Shown here: one piece after another, positions 31,481-39,784 of the stretch
How the letters are laid out: every line of letters starts with the position of its first letter
How positions within the stretch are numbered: position 1 is the first letter of the stretch
Assembly (NCBI RefSeq): GCF_014946725.1
Contig: NZ_JACFXY010000009.1
Location: 121,910 to 185,909, forward strand
Direction: 5' to 3'
Source: Mixta mediterraneensis
Lineage (GTDB): Bacteria > Pseudomonadota > Gammaproteobacteria > Enterobacterales > Enterobacteriaceae
DNA length: 64,000 bases
Position numbers and translations under genes: made by a program
The notes under the pieces: generated by a model
The model's input: only the letters and a program-made list of their open reading frames with translations
Database searches by the model: none
What the model was told of the DNA's origin: nothing

Positions 31481-32077
31481 TCAGTCGTAGGTCAGCGTAA
31501 ATTCAGTGTCGGCATCGGCCGTGCCGGGTCTGACATTATTACTGGTGGTGACATAGCTGGCCTGGAAGTTCAGAGTGACATTTCCGTTCTCATCGACCAC
31601 TTGCCGGGTTGAGTTGTTGCTTATAGGGATGCGCTGACCACTGCTGTCCATAATCTGCACCGCAATTCCCGTGGCGTAGTCATCACCAACACTTCTGAGC
31701 GCGAGGAGTTCGGGATTGACCCTATCCTTTTGGCCCGTGAAGGCGGTAGTAACGCCGCTAGCAGTGCATCCCGTAAGATGAATGCTAAAAGGAACAGGCG
31801 ATGTTTTCTCCCCCGCCTTTTTCAATTGTTTAGTTGTCCATTCGCCAAGTTGAACCGGCTTGTCGACGTCATTAGGATTAACGGTACAGCCCAGTGCGAC
31901 TACCGTGCCTGAAAGCCTGATGTTAACTTCGCCGAGTACACCTTTTGCATGGGCGTGTGTTAAGGGCATCAGCAAGCTCAGAATCAGGCTGCGCAGAGCG
32001 GCAGCAAAAACAGACGCGGTGCGAGAGGTTAGTGTTGGTTCAGGAATACCGGACTCAGTCAAAATCGACACGCACAT
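31481..32077 (-). CDS. fimbrial subunit (FimA/FimF/FimG type)
   Basis: Pilin-domain protein of a chaperone-usher fimbria. After an N-terminal signal (hydrophobic SVFAAALRSLILSLLMPLTHAHA) comes a domain with the conserved cysteine pair (GCTVNPND and HLTGCTAS) and the C-terminal donor-strand-accepting end DTEFTLTYD. The start is uncertain: ATG at 32077 lies only 3 bases from GGAGGG, while GTG at 32071 has ideal spacing; both overlap the end of the adhesin gene. It is last in the operon, so a minor or anchoring subunit is likely. Confidence 0.78.
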   Translation of the reverse strand: MCVSILTESGIPEPTLTSRTASVFAAALRSLILSLLMPLTHAHAKGVLGEVNIRLSGTVVALGCTVNPNDVDKPVQLGEWTTKQLKKAGEKTSPVPFSIHLTGCTASGVTTAFTGQKDRVNPELLALRSVGDDYATGIAVQIMDSSGQRIPISNNSTRQVVDENGNVTLNFQASYVTTSNNVRPGTADADTEFTLTYD

Positions 32078-33101
32078 AGCCCTCCGATGTAAACCGGCCT
32101 GCCACCGGTTTATTCCCCGTGACGCTGACAGGCCAGGCGCTGACAGGAACGGAGGCAGAAGCGTTATCATCCAGCCTGAACGGGATCTTGCTGTTGATAT
32201 TGTTCGGCGTCAGCACCTTATACTTACTATCTGCAATGACAAACCCCAGATCCGGGTTATCAGATACAAGAGCGTTGCCATTAATCTTATCCGCCTCAAT
32301 GCGCAGGGAGAGCAGAGCTTCAGCATCAATGTTTTTGCACTTAATGCCAACGCTTCGGGTTTGGGGATTAACGCCTGCAGGCTTGTTGCCTGCGCCCGCT
32401 TGTGAAAAGACTGGTGCAGCGATGTTACCGAAGTCCATATTGATGACTTGGCCAGCGTTAATTTCACAACTTTGAGGGACGATCATTTTTCCCGAATAAG
32501 AAATAGTGTAAACAACTTTATTTAAAGGATCGGTATCGGTTGTTGTTACGTATACATAAAATGCTGGGTTTAACTCGTAATTAACGCTACCAACGAAAGA
32601 TTTTATCAGTTTAAACCGAAATTTAAGATCTGAATCATTTACCGAAAAAGGTTTATTTTTCGATACTCTAGAATCATTTCCCATATGTATATATTGAGCA
32701 GGAGGATAAAAGGTTCCTGCATAGGAATCTTTTATGGAAATAGCTGCCTTAAGATAGTCGTTCAATTTTACATATTGATAGTTTCCATCTCTGTCAATCA
32801 CAGAGTAAGGAGAGATGTAGCTTCTGTAGGTATAATTCACCCCAACTCCAGAGGGACAAATTGCGGCTACGTTAATGTTAACGCCAGCATTTTTAGTAAT
32901 ATCAAAGGTAGACCCAAGCTGATTATTTAAAATGGAGATATTATGAGTAATATCATAGTTAATGTTATCAATTATGTCTTTGCTGTTCGAACAAACCGCA
33001 GCTTCGGCAGGCTTCATTAAATTCAACATAAAAAAAACATAAAGAAAGACCCAGACGCAAATTTGTTGTAAAGAAAGTGGCTTTTTAAACTTATAAATCA
33101 T
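32055..33101 (-). CDS. two-domain fimbrial tip adhesin (FimH-like position)
   Basis: A 348-residue protein with signal peptide (hydrophobic core ICVWVFLYVFFMLNLM, then EAA). The N-terminal half (about 36-205) is a putative receptor-binding domain with CSNSKDI and AAICPSG cysteines. The C-terminal half (about 210-348) is a pilin domain with PQSCEINAG and IKCKNIDAE and the terminal GYVRVDFD. The start overlaps the usher stop as ATGA. The DNA is mosaic: the N-terminal half is about one-third G+C, the pilin domain and the usher well above half. The ligand cannot be predicted. Confidence 0.8.
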   Translation of the reverse strand: MIYKFKKPLSLQQICVWVFLYVFFMLNLMKPAEAAVCSNSKDIIDNINYDITHNISILNNQLGSTFDITKNAGVNINVAAICPSGVGVNYTYRSYISPYSVIDRDGNYQYVKLNDYLKAAISIKDSYAGTFYPPAQYIHMGNDSRVSKNKPFSVNDSDLKFRFKLIKSFVGSVNYELNPAFYVYVTTTDTDPLNKVVYTISYSGKMIVPQSCEINAGQVINMDFGNIAAPVFSQAGAGNKPAGVNPQTRSVGIKCKNIDAEALLSLRIEADKINGNALVSDNPDLGFVIADSKYKVLTPNNINSKIPFRLDDNASASVPVSAWPVSVTGNKPVAGRFTSEGYVRVDFD

Positions 33102-35734
33102 TTGTTCCTCTCAACTTTCCTGCAGTCCAGTGACACCCGAACTACGGGTAACTTTTCACTCCCGTTCGGCATAATATAATGTACCCGACATTTTCCGCTG
33201 TCACCGTTCCCCCAGACCAACTCCAGTATCCCTTTAAGCGGCACCCCTGTCATGTAAACGTCACCGGTATCATCAGCAATGCCGGTGGTGCCAGAACTTT
33301 TTTCAGTCACCACTGTGCCGAACGGGACGGGATGCCCGTCATGCGTCAGGCTGAACATGGTCCGCAGCCCCACGTGGGTCCGGTATTCAGCCCGCACGAT
33401 AGCGCCCTGCGTCGGCACCACATTTTGTACGCTATCTTCAAGGTCGGTATGCATGTCCAGACTTTTTACATCCAGCGCAACGCGGTTACGCCGGTAATTT
33501 GTGGCATAGGGCATCACCGCATAGCCCCGCCAGTCGGTGCTGACCCCAGTTTCGTTTTCCACATGTACGCCCTTCGCGCCCGGCGCTTTGATCAACACAT
33601 TAGTGTCTCCCAGCGACTGGCTAAAGGTAAGGCCATTCGCATGTGCCACCATGCCGCCGGAAAGGTCCCAGTTCCAGGTATGCTCATTCTGACTGTAACT
33701 GTACCCGCCGCTGGCGCGGCCCACCGCACCCTGCCAGCTCGCATTCAGGCTGCCGCTGCCGCCGCTCCGGCTACTGCGACCCTGGGTCACGCTGTAAGTC
33801 ACGTTGTTACCTTCAAGCAATGTGCCGGTCACGCCAGTCTGCACATGAGTGATGCCGTCCTGGTCGCGGCTCATCTGGGCCGTGGCATACATGCTGTTGA
33901 GTCGGTCATGCTCCGTCATGTTATGCCCCAGCCAGCGGCCAAACGGTATCGAGACATTCAGTGACGCCAGGCGGTCGGTGCCTGGCATGCCATGGCTCTG
34001 GCTCAGAGAGTAAGAGAGGGTGTAGTTAATGCCGTTCCAGCCGCTGGAAAATCCTGCCTGATACCACGTGTCGCTGCTACTGTTCCAGTAATCCTGTCGA
34101 GTAGCGGTGAGGTTCAGCGATCCGATGTCCGATATCTGCTGTGAGACGCTCACCTGTAATCGTCCCTTTTTGCTGTTGCGCAGATCGTGATAGCTGACAG
34201 GCTCCCGTTGCCGTCCACGACCATCGGTTTCGTCCTTCCACTCGTACTGATAGCCGTTCATAACATTCCACGCTGCCTCATCAAGTGTATAAAACCCTCG
34301 GGTGGAATAACGGTAGCCGAGCAGCTGAAAGGTGGTGCCATAGTTGTTCAGCGATTTAGCATACAGTAAGCGTACCGACTGACCATAGTGCGAGCTGCCG
34401 TCGGCCAGTTCGCTGCGGGCGGTGGTCACGTCCGTTGATACGGCACCCCAGGTACCGAGGTTCATGCCCACACCGGCCACGGCAGAGTTGTACTGTTTCG
34501 CTACCTGCGTTCCACCATACAGCGTCACGCCGCCGGTAAATCCTCTGGCGAGCGTGCCCTGAATGAAAAGCGGAGCGCCCTTATCCGACAGTTCGCTACG
34601 ATAGCGACCGGCCACTACGTCATATTTCAGACGCCCCTCGCGCTGCAGCAGGGGAACCGTTGAGTAAGGCACCACGAATGTCTGTACTGTTCCCGATTCG
34701 CTTTTAACTGTAACCTGTAGGTCACCGCTTGATGACGTGGCGCTGAGATCGGTAATCTCAAAAGCGCCGGACTGCACCGTATTCTGGTAAATAACATAGC
34801 CGTTCTGCCGGATCGTAACCTGTGAACGACCTGCCGCAATGCCGCGAATAGTCGGCGCAAAGCCCTGCTGACTATCCGGATACATAGGGTCTGAAGAGGA
34901 GAGTCGGACACCGCGAAACCCCAGGCTGTCGTAGATTTCTCCGGCGCTGTTGCTGTCGCCCAGCACCAGTTCACTTTTAAGAGGAATCATTGTGCGTTCA
35001 GCATAGGTGGAAATGTTCTGCCACTTATGCTGACGGTATCCACCGGCATAATCGGAATAGGTCCAGGCACCGTTGTTACGCAGACGCCAGGCCCCTAGGT
35101 TCAGGCCACTGGTCAAATTAAGATAGTAGTTGCTGCTGTCGTTCCCCTTGCTGCCGGTGAGGGTGTAGTCAAGCAGACCGGCATTGATCCCCTCATCCCA
35201 CTCCTCGGGGGAAATATATCCCCTGACGCTGTTCTGGATAACCGCCTGTGGAAAGGTGAGAGTCAGGCGCTGTGATGAAAAGTCATACCAGGAGGATGCG
35301 CCGGGAAAGAGTCGCATAAAATCCACGCACTCACTGTCGTCGTGCAGTTTTTTCAGCTTCTCAACCAATGTGGTGTTTACCCCCAGCCGCTTTAGCCACT
35401 TGACAGTCAGACAGGGCATCAGCCCCGTACCGTCATTCTTTGAGCTACCGGCGGCAGGCGCCGTCTTGACGGCGTCGAAACGCAGGGGACTGGTTGCCGC
35501 GAACGTATCGTTTACCCAGATATCTACCCGGTATACGCCCGGCAGCTGTCCGGCACCGTTTTCAAAACGGGAGAGGTCTGCCACCTCACCACCATCCTGG
35601 GATAAAAAGGCAGGGTTAAACCAGTCCTGAGCGCGGGCAGAACCTGTCAGTGCAACAAATACGGCAAGCACGAAGTAACGCAGGCGGGGAAGCCGGTACG
35701 AGATGCGCAATATTTTATAGTTTAACCGATACAT
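33098..35734 (-). CDS. outer-membrane fimbrial usher (FimD/PapC family)
   Basis: An 878-residue outer-membrane pore that recruits chaperone-subunit complexes and assembles the fimbria. A signal peptide ends at SARAQDWFNPAFL. The N-terminal domain has FENGAGQLPGVYRVDIWVN. The plug and barrel region has the family signature GFAPTIRGIAAGRSQVTIRQNGY near residue 285. Two C-terminal domains follow, ending with a cysteine pair (GKCRVHYIMPNGSEKLPVVRVSLDC). It is intact, with no frameshift. In the operon it lies between chaperone and adhesin. Confidence 0.93.
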   Translation of the reverse strand: MYRLNYKILRISYRLPRLRYFVLAVFVALTGSARAQDWFNPAFLSQDGGEVADLSRFENGAGQLPGVYRVDIWVNDTFAATSPLRFDAVKTAPAAGSSKNDGTGLMPCLTVKWLKRLGVNTTLVEKLKKLHDDSECVDFMRLFPGASSWYDFSSQRLTLTFPQAVIQNSVRGYISPEEWDEGINAGLLDYTLTGSKGNDSSNYYLNLTSGLNLGAWRLRNNGAWTYSDYAGGYRQHKWQNISTYAERTMIPLKSELVLGDSNSAGEIYDSLGFRGVRLSSSDPMYPDSQQGFAPTIRGIAAGRSQVTIRQNGYVIYQNTVQSGAFEITDLSATSSSGDLQVTVKSESGTVQTFVVPYSTVPLLQREGRLKYDVVAGRYRSELSDKGAPLFIQGTLARGFTGGVTLYGGTQVAKQYNSAVAGVGMNLGTWGAVSTDVTTARSELADGSSHYGQSVRLLYAKSLNNYGTTFQLLGYRYSTRGFYTLDEAAWNVMNGYQYEWKDETDGRGRQREPVSYHDLRNSKKGRLQVSVSQQISDIGSLNLTATRQDYWNSSSDTWYQAGFSSGWNGINYTLSYSLSQSHGMPGTDRLASLNVSIPFGRWLGHNMTEHDRLNSMYATAQMSRDQDGITHVQTGVTGTLLEGNNVTYSVTQGRSSRSGGSGSLNASWQGAVGRASGGYSYSQNEHTWNWDLSGGMVAHANGLTFSQSLGDTNVLIKAPGAKGVHVENETGVSTDWRGYAVMPYATNYRRNRVALDVKSLDMHTDLEDSVQNVVPTQGAIVRAEYRTHVGLRTMFSLTHDGHPVPFGTVVTEKSSGTTGIADDTGDVYMTGVPLKGILELVWGNGDSGKCRVHYIMPNGSEKLPVVRVSLDCRKVERNK

Positions 35735-35809
35735 AATCTTACTTTTAGAGCTGAGTGGCTGTCTTTTCGTGCAGTGTGCTTGTATTGAGGTTGAATGCGG
35801 CGTATCACG

Positions 35810-36499
35810 CTAAGATGCCTTGCCCGTTTTCTGCGCAGTAATGGCTCCATAGTCGTTTACCGTCTGATAATGCACTGGTCCTGAGGTACCCGAAGGCAGT
35901 TTTAGCGTGCGCTGACCAAACGGCTCAACCATTGTGTTTTCGAGCTTGCGGTTGCCGACGCTGAGGTTGACAAGCGACTGATAGTAGGGGGTCGGATTTT
36001 TAATGAGGACCTCACTAGCTGTCTGCTGAAATCGCAGCTGATCCGCAGACTCAGACTCACTAATATTCAGCCCATCTGGGCGCATAAACAGCTTCATTCT
36101 TGACAGGACAGCCAGTTGAAGTGTATTGGCACCTTTGGATGCTTCATGGTCCATCGCGGGGATAGCCTTAATATTCATCCAGTAGACCACCTCGCGGTCC
36201 CGTGGCAGCGGCTTGCCTGTGTAGACGATGCGAAGGGTATTTTCACTTTTGGGTGCTGCGGCAAACAGAGGCGGAGTGACAATAAAGTCATGATCATGCT
36301 GCCCCTGCTCATTTTCTACCCATGCCTGAATCAGATAACGTTCATGACCGTCGCTGTTGGTGACGGCAAGTGAAGCCTGGCTGTCGCTTTCTGGATAGAT
36401 TACGCGCGTGGCGCCGGGCGCGATGCCTCCTGCCGTTGCGGGCTGGCATAGCAAAAGCGCCAGAGCGGCAAAGGGCAATAAAAAAGCTGTTTTCTGCAT
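35810..36499 (-). CDS. periplasmic fimbrial chaperone (FimC/PapD family)
   Basis: Delivers pilin subunits to the usher by donor-strand complementation. The signal peptide is MQKTAFLLPFAALALLLCQPATA. Domain 1 carries the cleft Arg in ATRVIYPESDSQ and the F1-G1 region ending LRIVYTGKPLPRDREVVYWMNIKAIP, a family hallmark. The 229 residues are typical. It is encoded between the second pilin gene and the usher. It appears intact. Confidence 0.92.
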   Translation of the reverse strand: MQKTAFLLPFAALALLLCQPATAGGIAPGATRVIYPESDSQASLAVTNSDGHERYLIQAWVENEQGQHDHDFIVTPPLFAAAPKSENTLRIVYTGKPLPRDREVVYWMNIKAIPAMDHEASKGANTLQLAVLSRMKLFMRPDGLNISESESADQLRFQQTASEVLIKNPTPYYQSLVNLSVGNRKLENTMVEPFGQRTLKLPSGTSGPVHYQTVNDYGAITAQKTGKAS

Positions 36500-36529
36500 G
36501 TTATAACCTGTTTCTTAAGTCAATGAACG

Positions 36530-37108
36530 TTACGGATAAGCGATATCAAACCGGACTTCAGTGTGCAGACTCCCCGGGCAGACGCTCCGGGACGTTGACC
36601 GATAACGGGCAACGTAATGAAGCGACATATCGTTTCCGTCTGGATGGAAAAACAGAGCCGGAACGCTGCCGGGTACGACCTTGTGACCCGTCTGATCGGT
36701 AATTAGCAATCCCAGGCCGCTAAAGCTGTCGCGCCCGGAAACGCCTACCGGGTAAGCATCAGAAGCGCTGACCAGAAAGAGATCTGGCTCCTTAGGGGTG
36801 GTTACGCCGGTGAACGTAATACCAACACCGCCTTCAAGGCCGGAATGGCACTCTGTCAGCCTGATGGTGAACGGAATCCCCGGTTCAGAAAAATCGCCGA
36901 CTCGTTCAAACCCATGTGTGGTGTACTGCCCCATATCAACATGTAAATCCTTGCTGTCGGCGCTGACGACACATGCGCCGTGCGTGAGCCGCCCGCGCAT
37001 GTGTACTTCGCCCCCCGGAATAATGACGCGAACATTGCGCGCCATCACCCATCCGGAGTGGATGAATAGCGTCAACAGAAGTAATATCATGAGGCGTGGA
37101 TAGTTCAT
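36530..37108 (-). CDS. fimbrial subunit, minor pilin (FimI-like position)
   Basis: Pilin-domain protein with signal peptide (MNYPRLMILLLLTLFIHSGWVMA). The conserved cysteines are in THGACVVSADS and RLTECHSG, and the end is LHTEVRFDIAYP. ATG at 37108 gives 192 residues and a clean signal; the frame stays open 33 codons upstream but without one. It follows the broken main pilin gene, the place held by fimI in type 1 operons. The ribosome site is poor. Confidence 0.78.
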   Translation of the reverse strand: MNYPRLMILLLLTLFIHSGWVMARNVRVIIPGGEVHMRGRLTHGACVVSADSKDLHVDMGQYTTHGFERVGDFSEPGIPFTIRLTECHSGLEGGVGITFTGVTTPKEPDLFLVSASDAYPVGVSGRDSFSGLGLLITDQTGHKVVPGSVPALFFHPDGNDMSLHYVARYRSTSRSVCPGSLHTEVRFDIAYP

Positions 37109-37163
37109 GGCGATAATACCGGGTAAGCGTGCGGGGCGGTACCGCTCCGCAGCCGCAGATAAT

Positions 37164-37673
37164 TTAGTTGTACTGCATGATGAAGTTAACGTCCGCGTTT
37201 GCATCACCAGCAGTGGCTGTACCGGTAGATTTATACTGGGCGGCGAATTTCAGAATATTTTCACCGTCGATCAGTTGGGTTTTATTAATAAACGTGGTGC
37301 CGTCAAACTTCACAGGGTTAGACTTGTTATCCAGAATCTGGATGCCGATGTTGGTTGCCGTTCCGGCGTTGCCAGAAGATAAATCCTGATCGACGGCCAG
37401 CAGCGTACCGTCAGTTACAGAAGTGTCTGAGCGTCCTGAGAATGCAACGGATGCGGTTTTTGCAACGGAGGTATCGCAGTCTTCCAGTTTTATCTGGAAC
37501 GGAACCACCGATCCCAAAATTCCGGTTGTTTTAAAATGGTGAGTGGTGTATTCACCCAGTTTAACTTCCTAGTCGCTGGAATCCGTACTGACGGAGCAGG
37601 GTGCAGCTACCACCTTTCCTTTAAAATGTACGGCCCCGCCGTTAACGGTCACGGTTTTTTCTGCATCTGATGG
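37164..37673 (-). pseudogene. main fimbrial pilin gene (FimA-like), broken by amber codon and IS903
   Basis: The mature pilin reads from PSDAEKTVTVNGGAVHFKGK through VVAAPCSVSTDSSD, then TAG at about 37571-37569, then continues in the same frame EVKLGEYTTHHFK... to DVNFIMQYN. Both pilin cysteines (APCSV and LEDCDTS) are present. The signal peptide, start and promoter are lost because the IS903-like element abuts codon P. The amber is one transition from CAG. As first gene of the operon, its loss should prevent a normal fimbrial shaft. Confidence 0.82.
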
Positions 37674-37691
37674 GGCTTTGTTGAATAAATC
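37674..37691 (+). repeat. IS903 left terminal inverted repeat
   Basis: GGCTTTGTTGAATAAATC, the exact reverse complement of the right end. Confidence 0.95.
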
Positions 37692-37728
37692 AGCTTCAGG
37701 ACGAGTGACTCTGTAGCTGACCGGGTTT

Positions 37729-38697
37729 TCAGGCAATACGCACGCTTTCTGGCATACCAGCCTTCGTTATTTTATTCAGCGCACGCACCATGCCCAAAGC
37801 CTCTGCTACCTGACCATCGTAATCACGCAGCGTCAGTGAACCTCCGAACAGTTGCTTTACCCTGTACATGGCCGTCTCCGCTATCGAGCGACGGTTGTAA
37901 TCTGTTGTCCATTTCCACCGGGCATTACTCCCGGTCAGCCGCTGATTCGCTACTGCACGGTTACGGTCTGCGTACTCTACGGGCCAGTAACCCGCTCCTT
38001 TTCGGGGCGGGATGAGGGCACTGATTTTCTTGCGCCGCAGTTCATCGTGACAGAGTCGGGTGTCGTAAGCGCCGTCTGCTGCGGCTGCCCTGATTTTTTT
38101 GGGTGTCTGCCGGGTAAGACCCGGGGAAACTTCTGAGTCCGTGCCGGTGTGCCGAGACAGGTCCGCGCAGATGACTTCATGTGTTCTGCTGTCAACGGCC
38201 AGATGCAGCTTCCGCCAGGTACGACGGCGCTCTTTGCCGTGATTTTTGACTTTCCATTCGCCTTCACCAAAAACCTTCAGCCCGGTGGAATCAATCACCA
38301 GGTGTGCGATTTCACCCCGGGTGGGTGTTTTGAAACAGACATTAACCGACTTTGCCCGCTTGCTGACACTGCTGTAATCCGGGCAGCGCAACGGAACGTT
38401 CATCAGGGCAAAAATGGAATCAATAAAACCCTGCGCAGCCCGCAGGGTCAGCCGGAACAGGCGTTTAATCATCAGGACGGTGGTGATGGCAAGGTCAGAA
38501 TAGCGCTGAGGTCTTCCCCGTGATGAAGGCGTTGCCGACTCATACCAGGCATGAGTCGCTTCATCGTCCAGCCAGAAAGTGAGGGAGCCACGGTTGATGA
38601 GGGCTTTGTTGTAGGTGGGCCAGTTGGTGATTTTGAACTTTTGCTTTGCCACGGAACGGTCTGTGTTGTCGGGAGGATGCGTGATCTGATCCTTCAA
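37729..38697 (-). CDS. IS903-type transposase (IS5 family)
   Basis: DDE transposase of 322 residues. Catalytic residues are D136 (VIDSTGLKVFG), D208 (AAADGAYDTR) and E274 (SIAETAMYRVKQ). The core from VAKQKFKITNWP is very like IS903 transposase (307 residues); the first 15 residues may be an extension, and a GTG at 38652 would give the classical start. No lesion is visible, so it could be active. Confidence 0.93.
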   Translation of the reverse strand: MKDQITHPPDNTDRSVAKQKFKITNWPTYNKALINRGSLTFWLDDEATHAWYESATPSSRGRPQRYSDLAITTVLMIKRLFRLTLRAAQGFIDSIFALMNVPLRCPDYSSVSKRAKSVNVCFKTPTRGEIAHLVIDSTGLKVFGEGEWKVKNHGKERRRTWRKLHLAVDSRTHEVICADLSRHTGTDSEVSPGLTRQTPKKIRAAAADGAYDTRLCHDELRRKKISALIPPRKGAGYWPVEYADRNRAVANQRLTGSNARWKWTTDYNRRSIAETAMYRVKQLFGGSLTLRDYDGQVAEALGMVRALNKITKAGMPESVRIA

Positions 38698-38711
38698 CTC
38701 AGCAAAAGTTC

Positions 38712-38729
38712 GATTTATTCAACAAAGCC
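38712..38729 (-). repeat. IS903 right terminal inverted repeat
   Basis: GATTTATTCAACAAAGCC on the plus strand, perfectly matching the left end in inverted orientation. Confidence 0.95.
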
Positions 38730-39772
38730 AAAAAAGGCCTGAGAATCGTTGATTTCCACAACGTTAAGCCCGGTGCCCATAAATGCCCATTACGCTGTTG
38801 CTGATGGCGACGCTGTAGCTGCAACCAGCGCATCACGTCAAACAATGTTGCTGCTGCGCCTGTCAGCGGATCGATATAGCGGCTATAGCGTAAATAAGCT
38901 GCCGCAAACAGTTCATTTAGGGTTGCTGGTCCGCGACGCTTAGCAAGCTGCTCAGCTTTCGGAGGGCGATCATCAGTTAACCCCCCCCCCGCATACCAGG
39001 GCTGACAAAAGCGGGAAACCGGTTTGCCCGCCATTAACGCTTCGAAACCGTATTGCGATGTCATCACGTAGACGCGCGAAACATGACGCAGCAACGATTG
39101 CGGGCTGACGTCATCTGCCATCAAATGAACGCGATGCGTGGATTTTAGTTCGGCGTAATAACCCGCCTTTTTGCCTTGCAATACATCAGGACGCACTTTT
39201 ACCCAGATGATGGCGTTCGGGTTTTCACTGATTGCCGCTTCAAGCATGGCCGCAAAATCATCCGGCCCGGCATTGCCATAGGTGACAGACATATCACCAA
39301 AGGTCTGATCGACTACCAATACTAAGTCAGAGGGCAAACTCATACCTGCTTTAAAGGCAGGGGCTTGGTTATATTTGGACAAATCTTCTGTAACGATAGA
39401 CTGCATCGCCTCTTCTGCCTGAATAGCAAAAGGCAGATTCCCAGTAGTATCTTTAATCAGTCTTTCCAGCGTGCTGGGCTGATTAGCATCGTAATAGATG
39501 CCCTCTTCATCCAGCACCATGGAAAGCGGCGGCGCGCCATTCACACCTAAATCCAGCGAACGGATAAAACCATCTTCCAGACGAAGAATCGATTTTCCGG
39601 CTGCGCGAGCCATTTCTACCGGCTTACGGGCGCTGGGACGATGGCCCCAAACAGCGATGGCATCAATTTCTTCTGGCAGTGGTCGCAGCACAGAGATCTT
39701 CTGGCACGGCTGTGCCAGAAAGTTTTCCAGATGTGGAATGCGCCAGATACCTGAAGAAAAGATACCAATCAT
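38730..39772 (-). pseudogene. kpsC: kpsC 5' half: capsule beta-Kdo transferase truncated by IS903
   Basis: KpsC extends the poly-Kdo linker on the lipid that anchors group 2 capsules; the full protein has about 675 residues and two glycosyltransferase modules. Here the first 347 codons remain, from [19 protein letters not shown] to [18 protein letters not shown], i.e. the first module only. The conserved segments [13 protein letters not shown] and [18 protein letters not shown] are present. The motif usually written YAGWG reads YAGGG, encoded by a run of ten G (38981-38990). RBS AGGA precedes the ATG. kpsD ends 12 bases upstream, so kpsU is absent. Confidence 0.88.
38981..38990. repeat. homopolymer tract C10 (G10 in kpsC)
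   Basis: Ten consecutive C on the plus strand inside kpsC. It encodes Gly-Gly-Gly and changes a conserved Trp position to Gly. Such tracts are prone to slippage and to sequencing error. Confidence 0.85.
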
Positions 39773-39784
39773 GTTCCTGAGTCC

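Larger units (their letters stand above)
37674..38729 (-). mobile_element. IS903-like element (IS5 family), 1056 bp
   Basis: Perfect 18-bp inverted repeats GGCTTTGTTGAATAAATC bound a single transposase gene; the length is one base short of canonical IS903 (1057 bp). IS903 normally makes a 9-bp target duplication, but the flanks differ (ATCTGATGG left, AAAAAAGGC right). This copy therefore joins two formerly separate sequences, the pilin gene and kpsC, by recombination or deletion. Confidence 0.93.
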
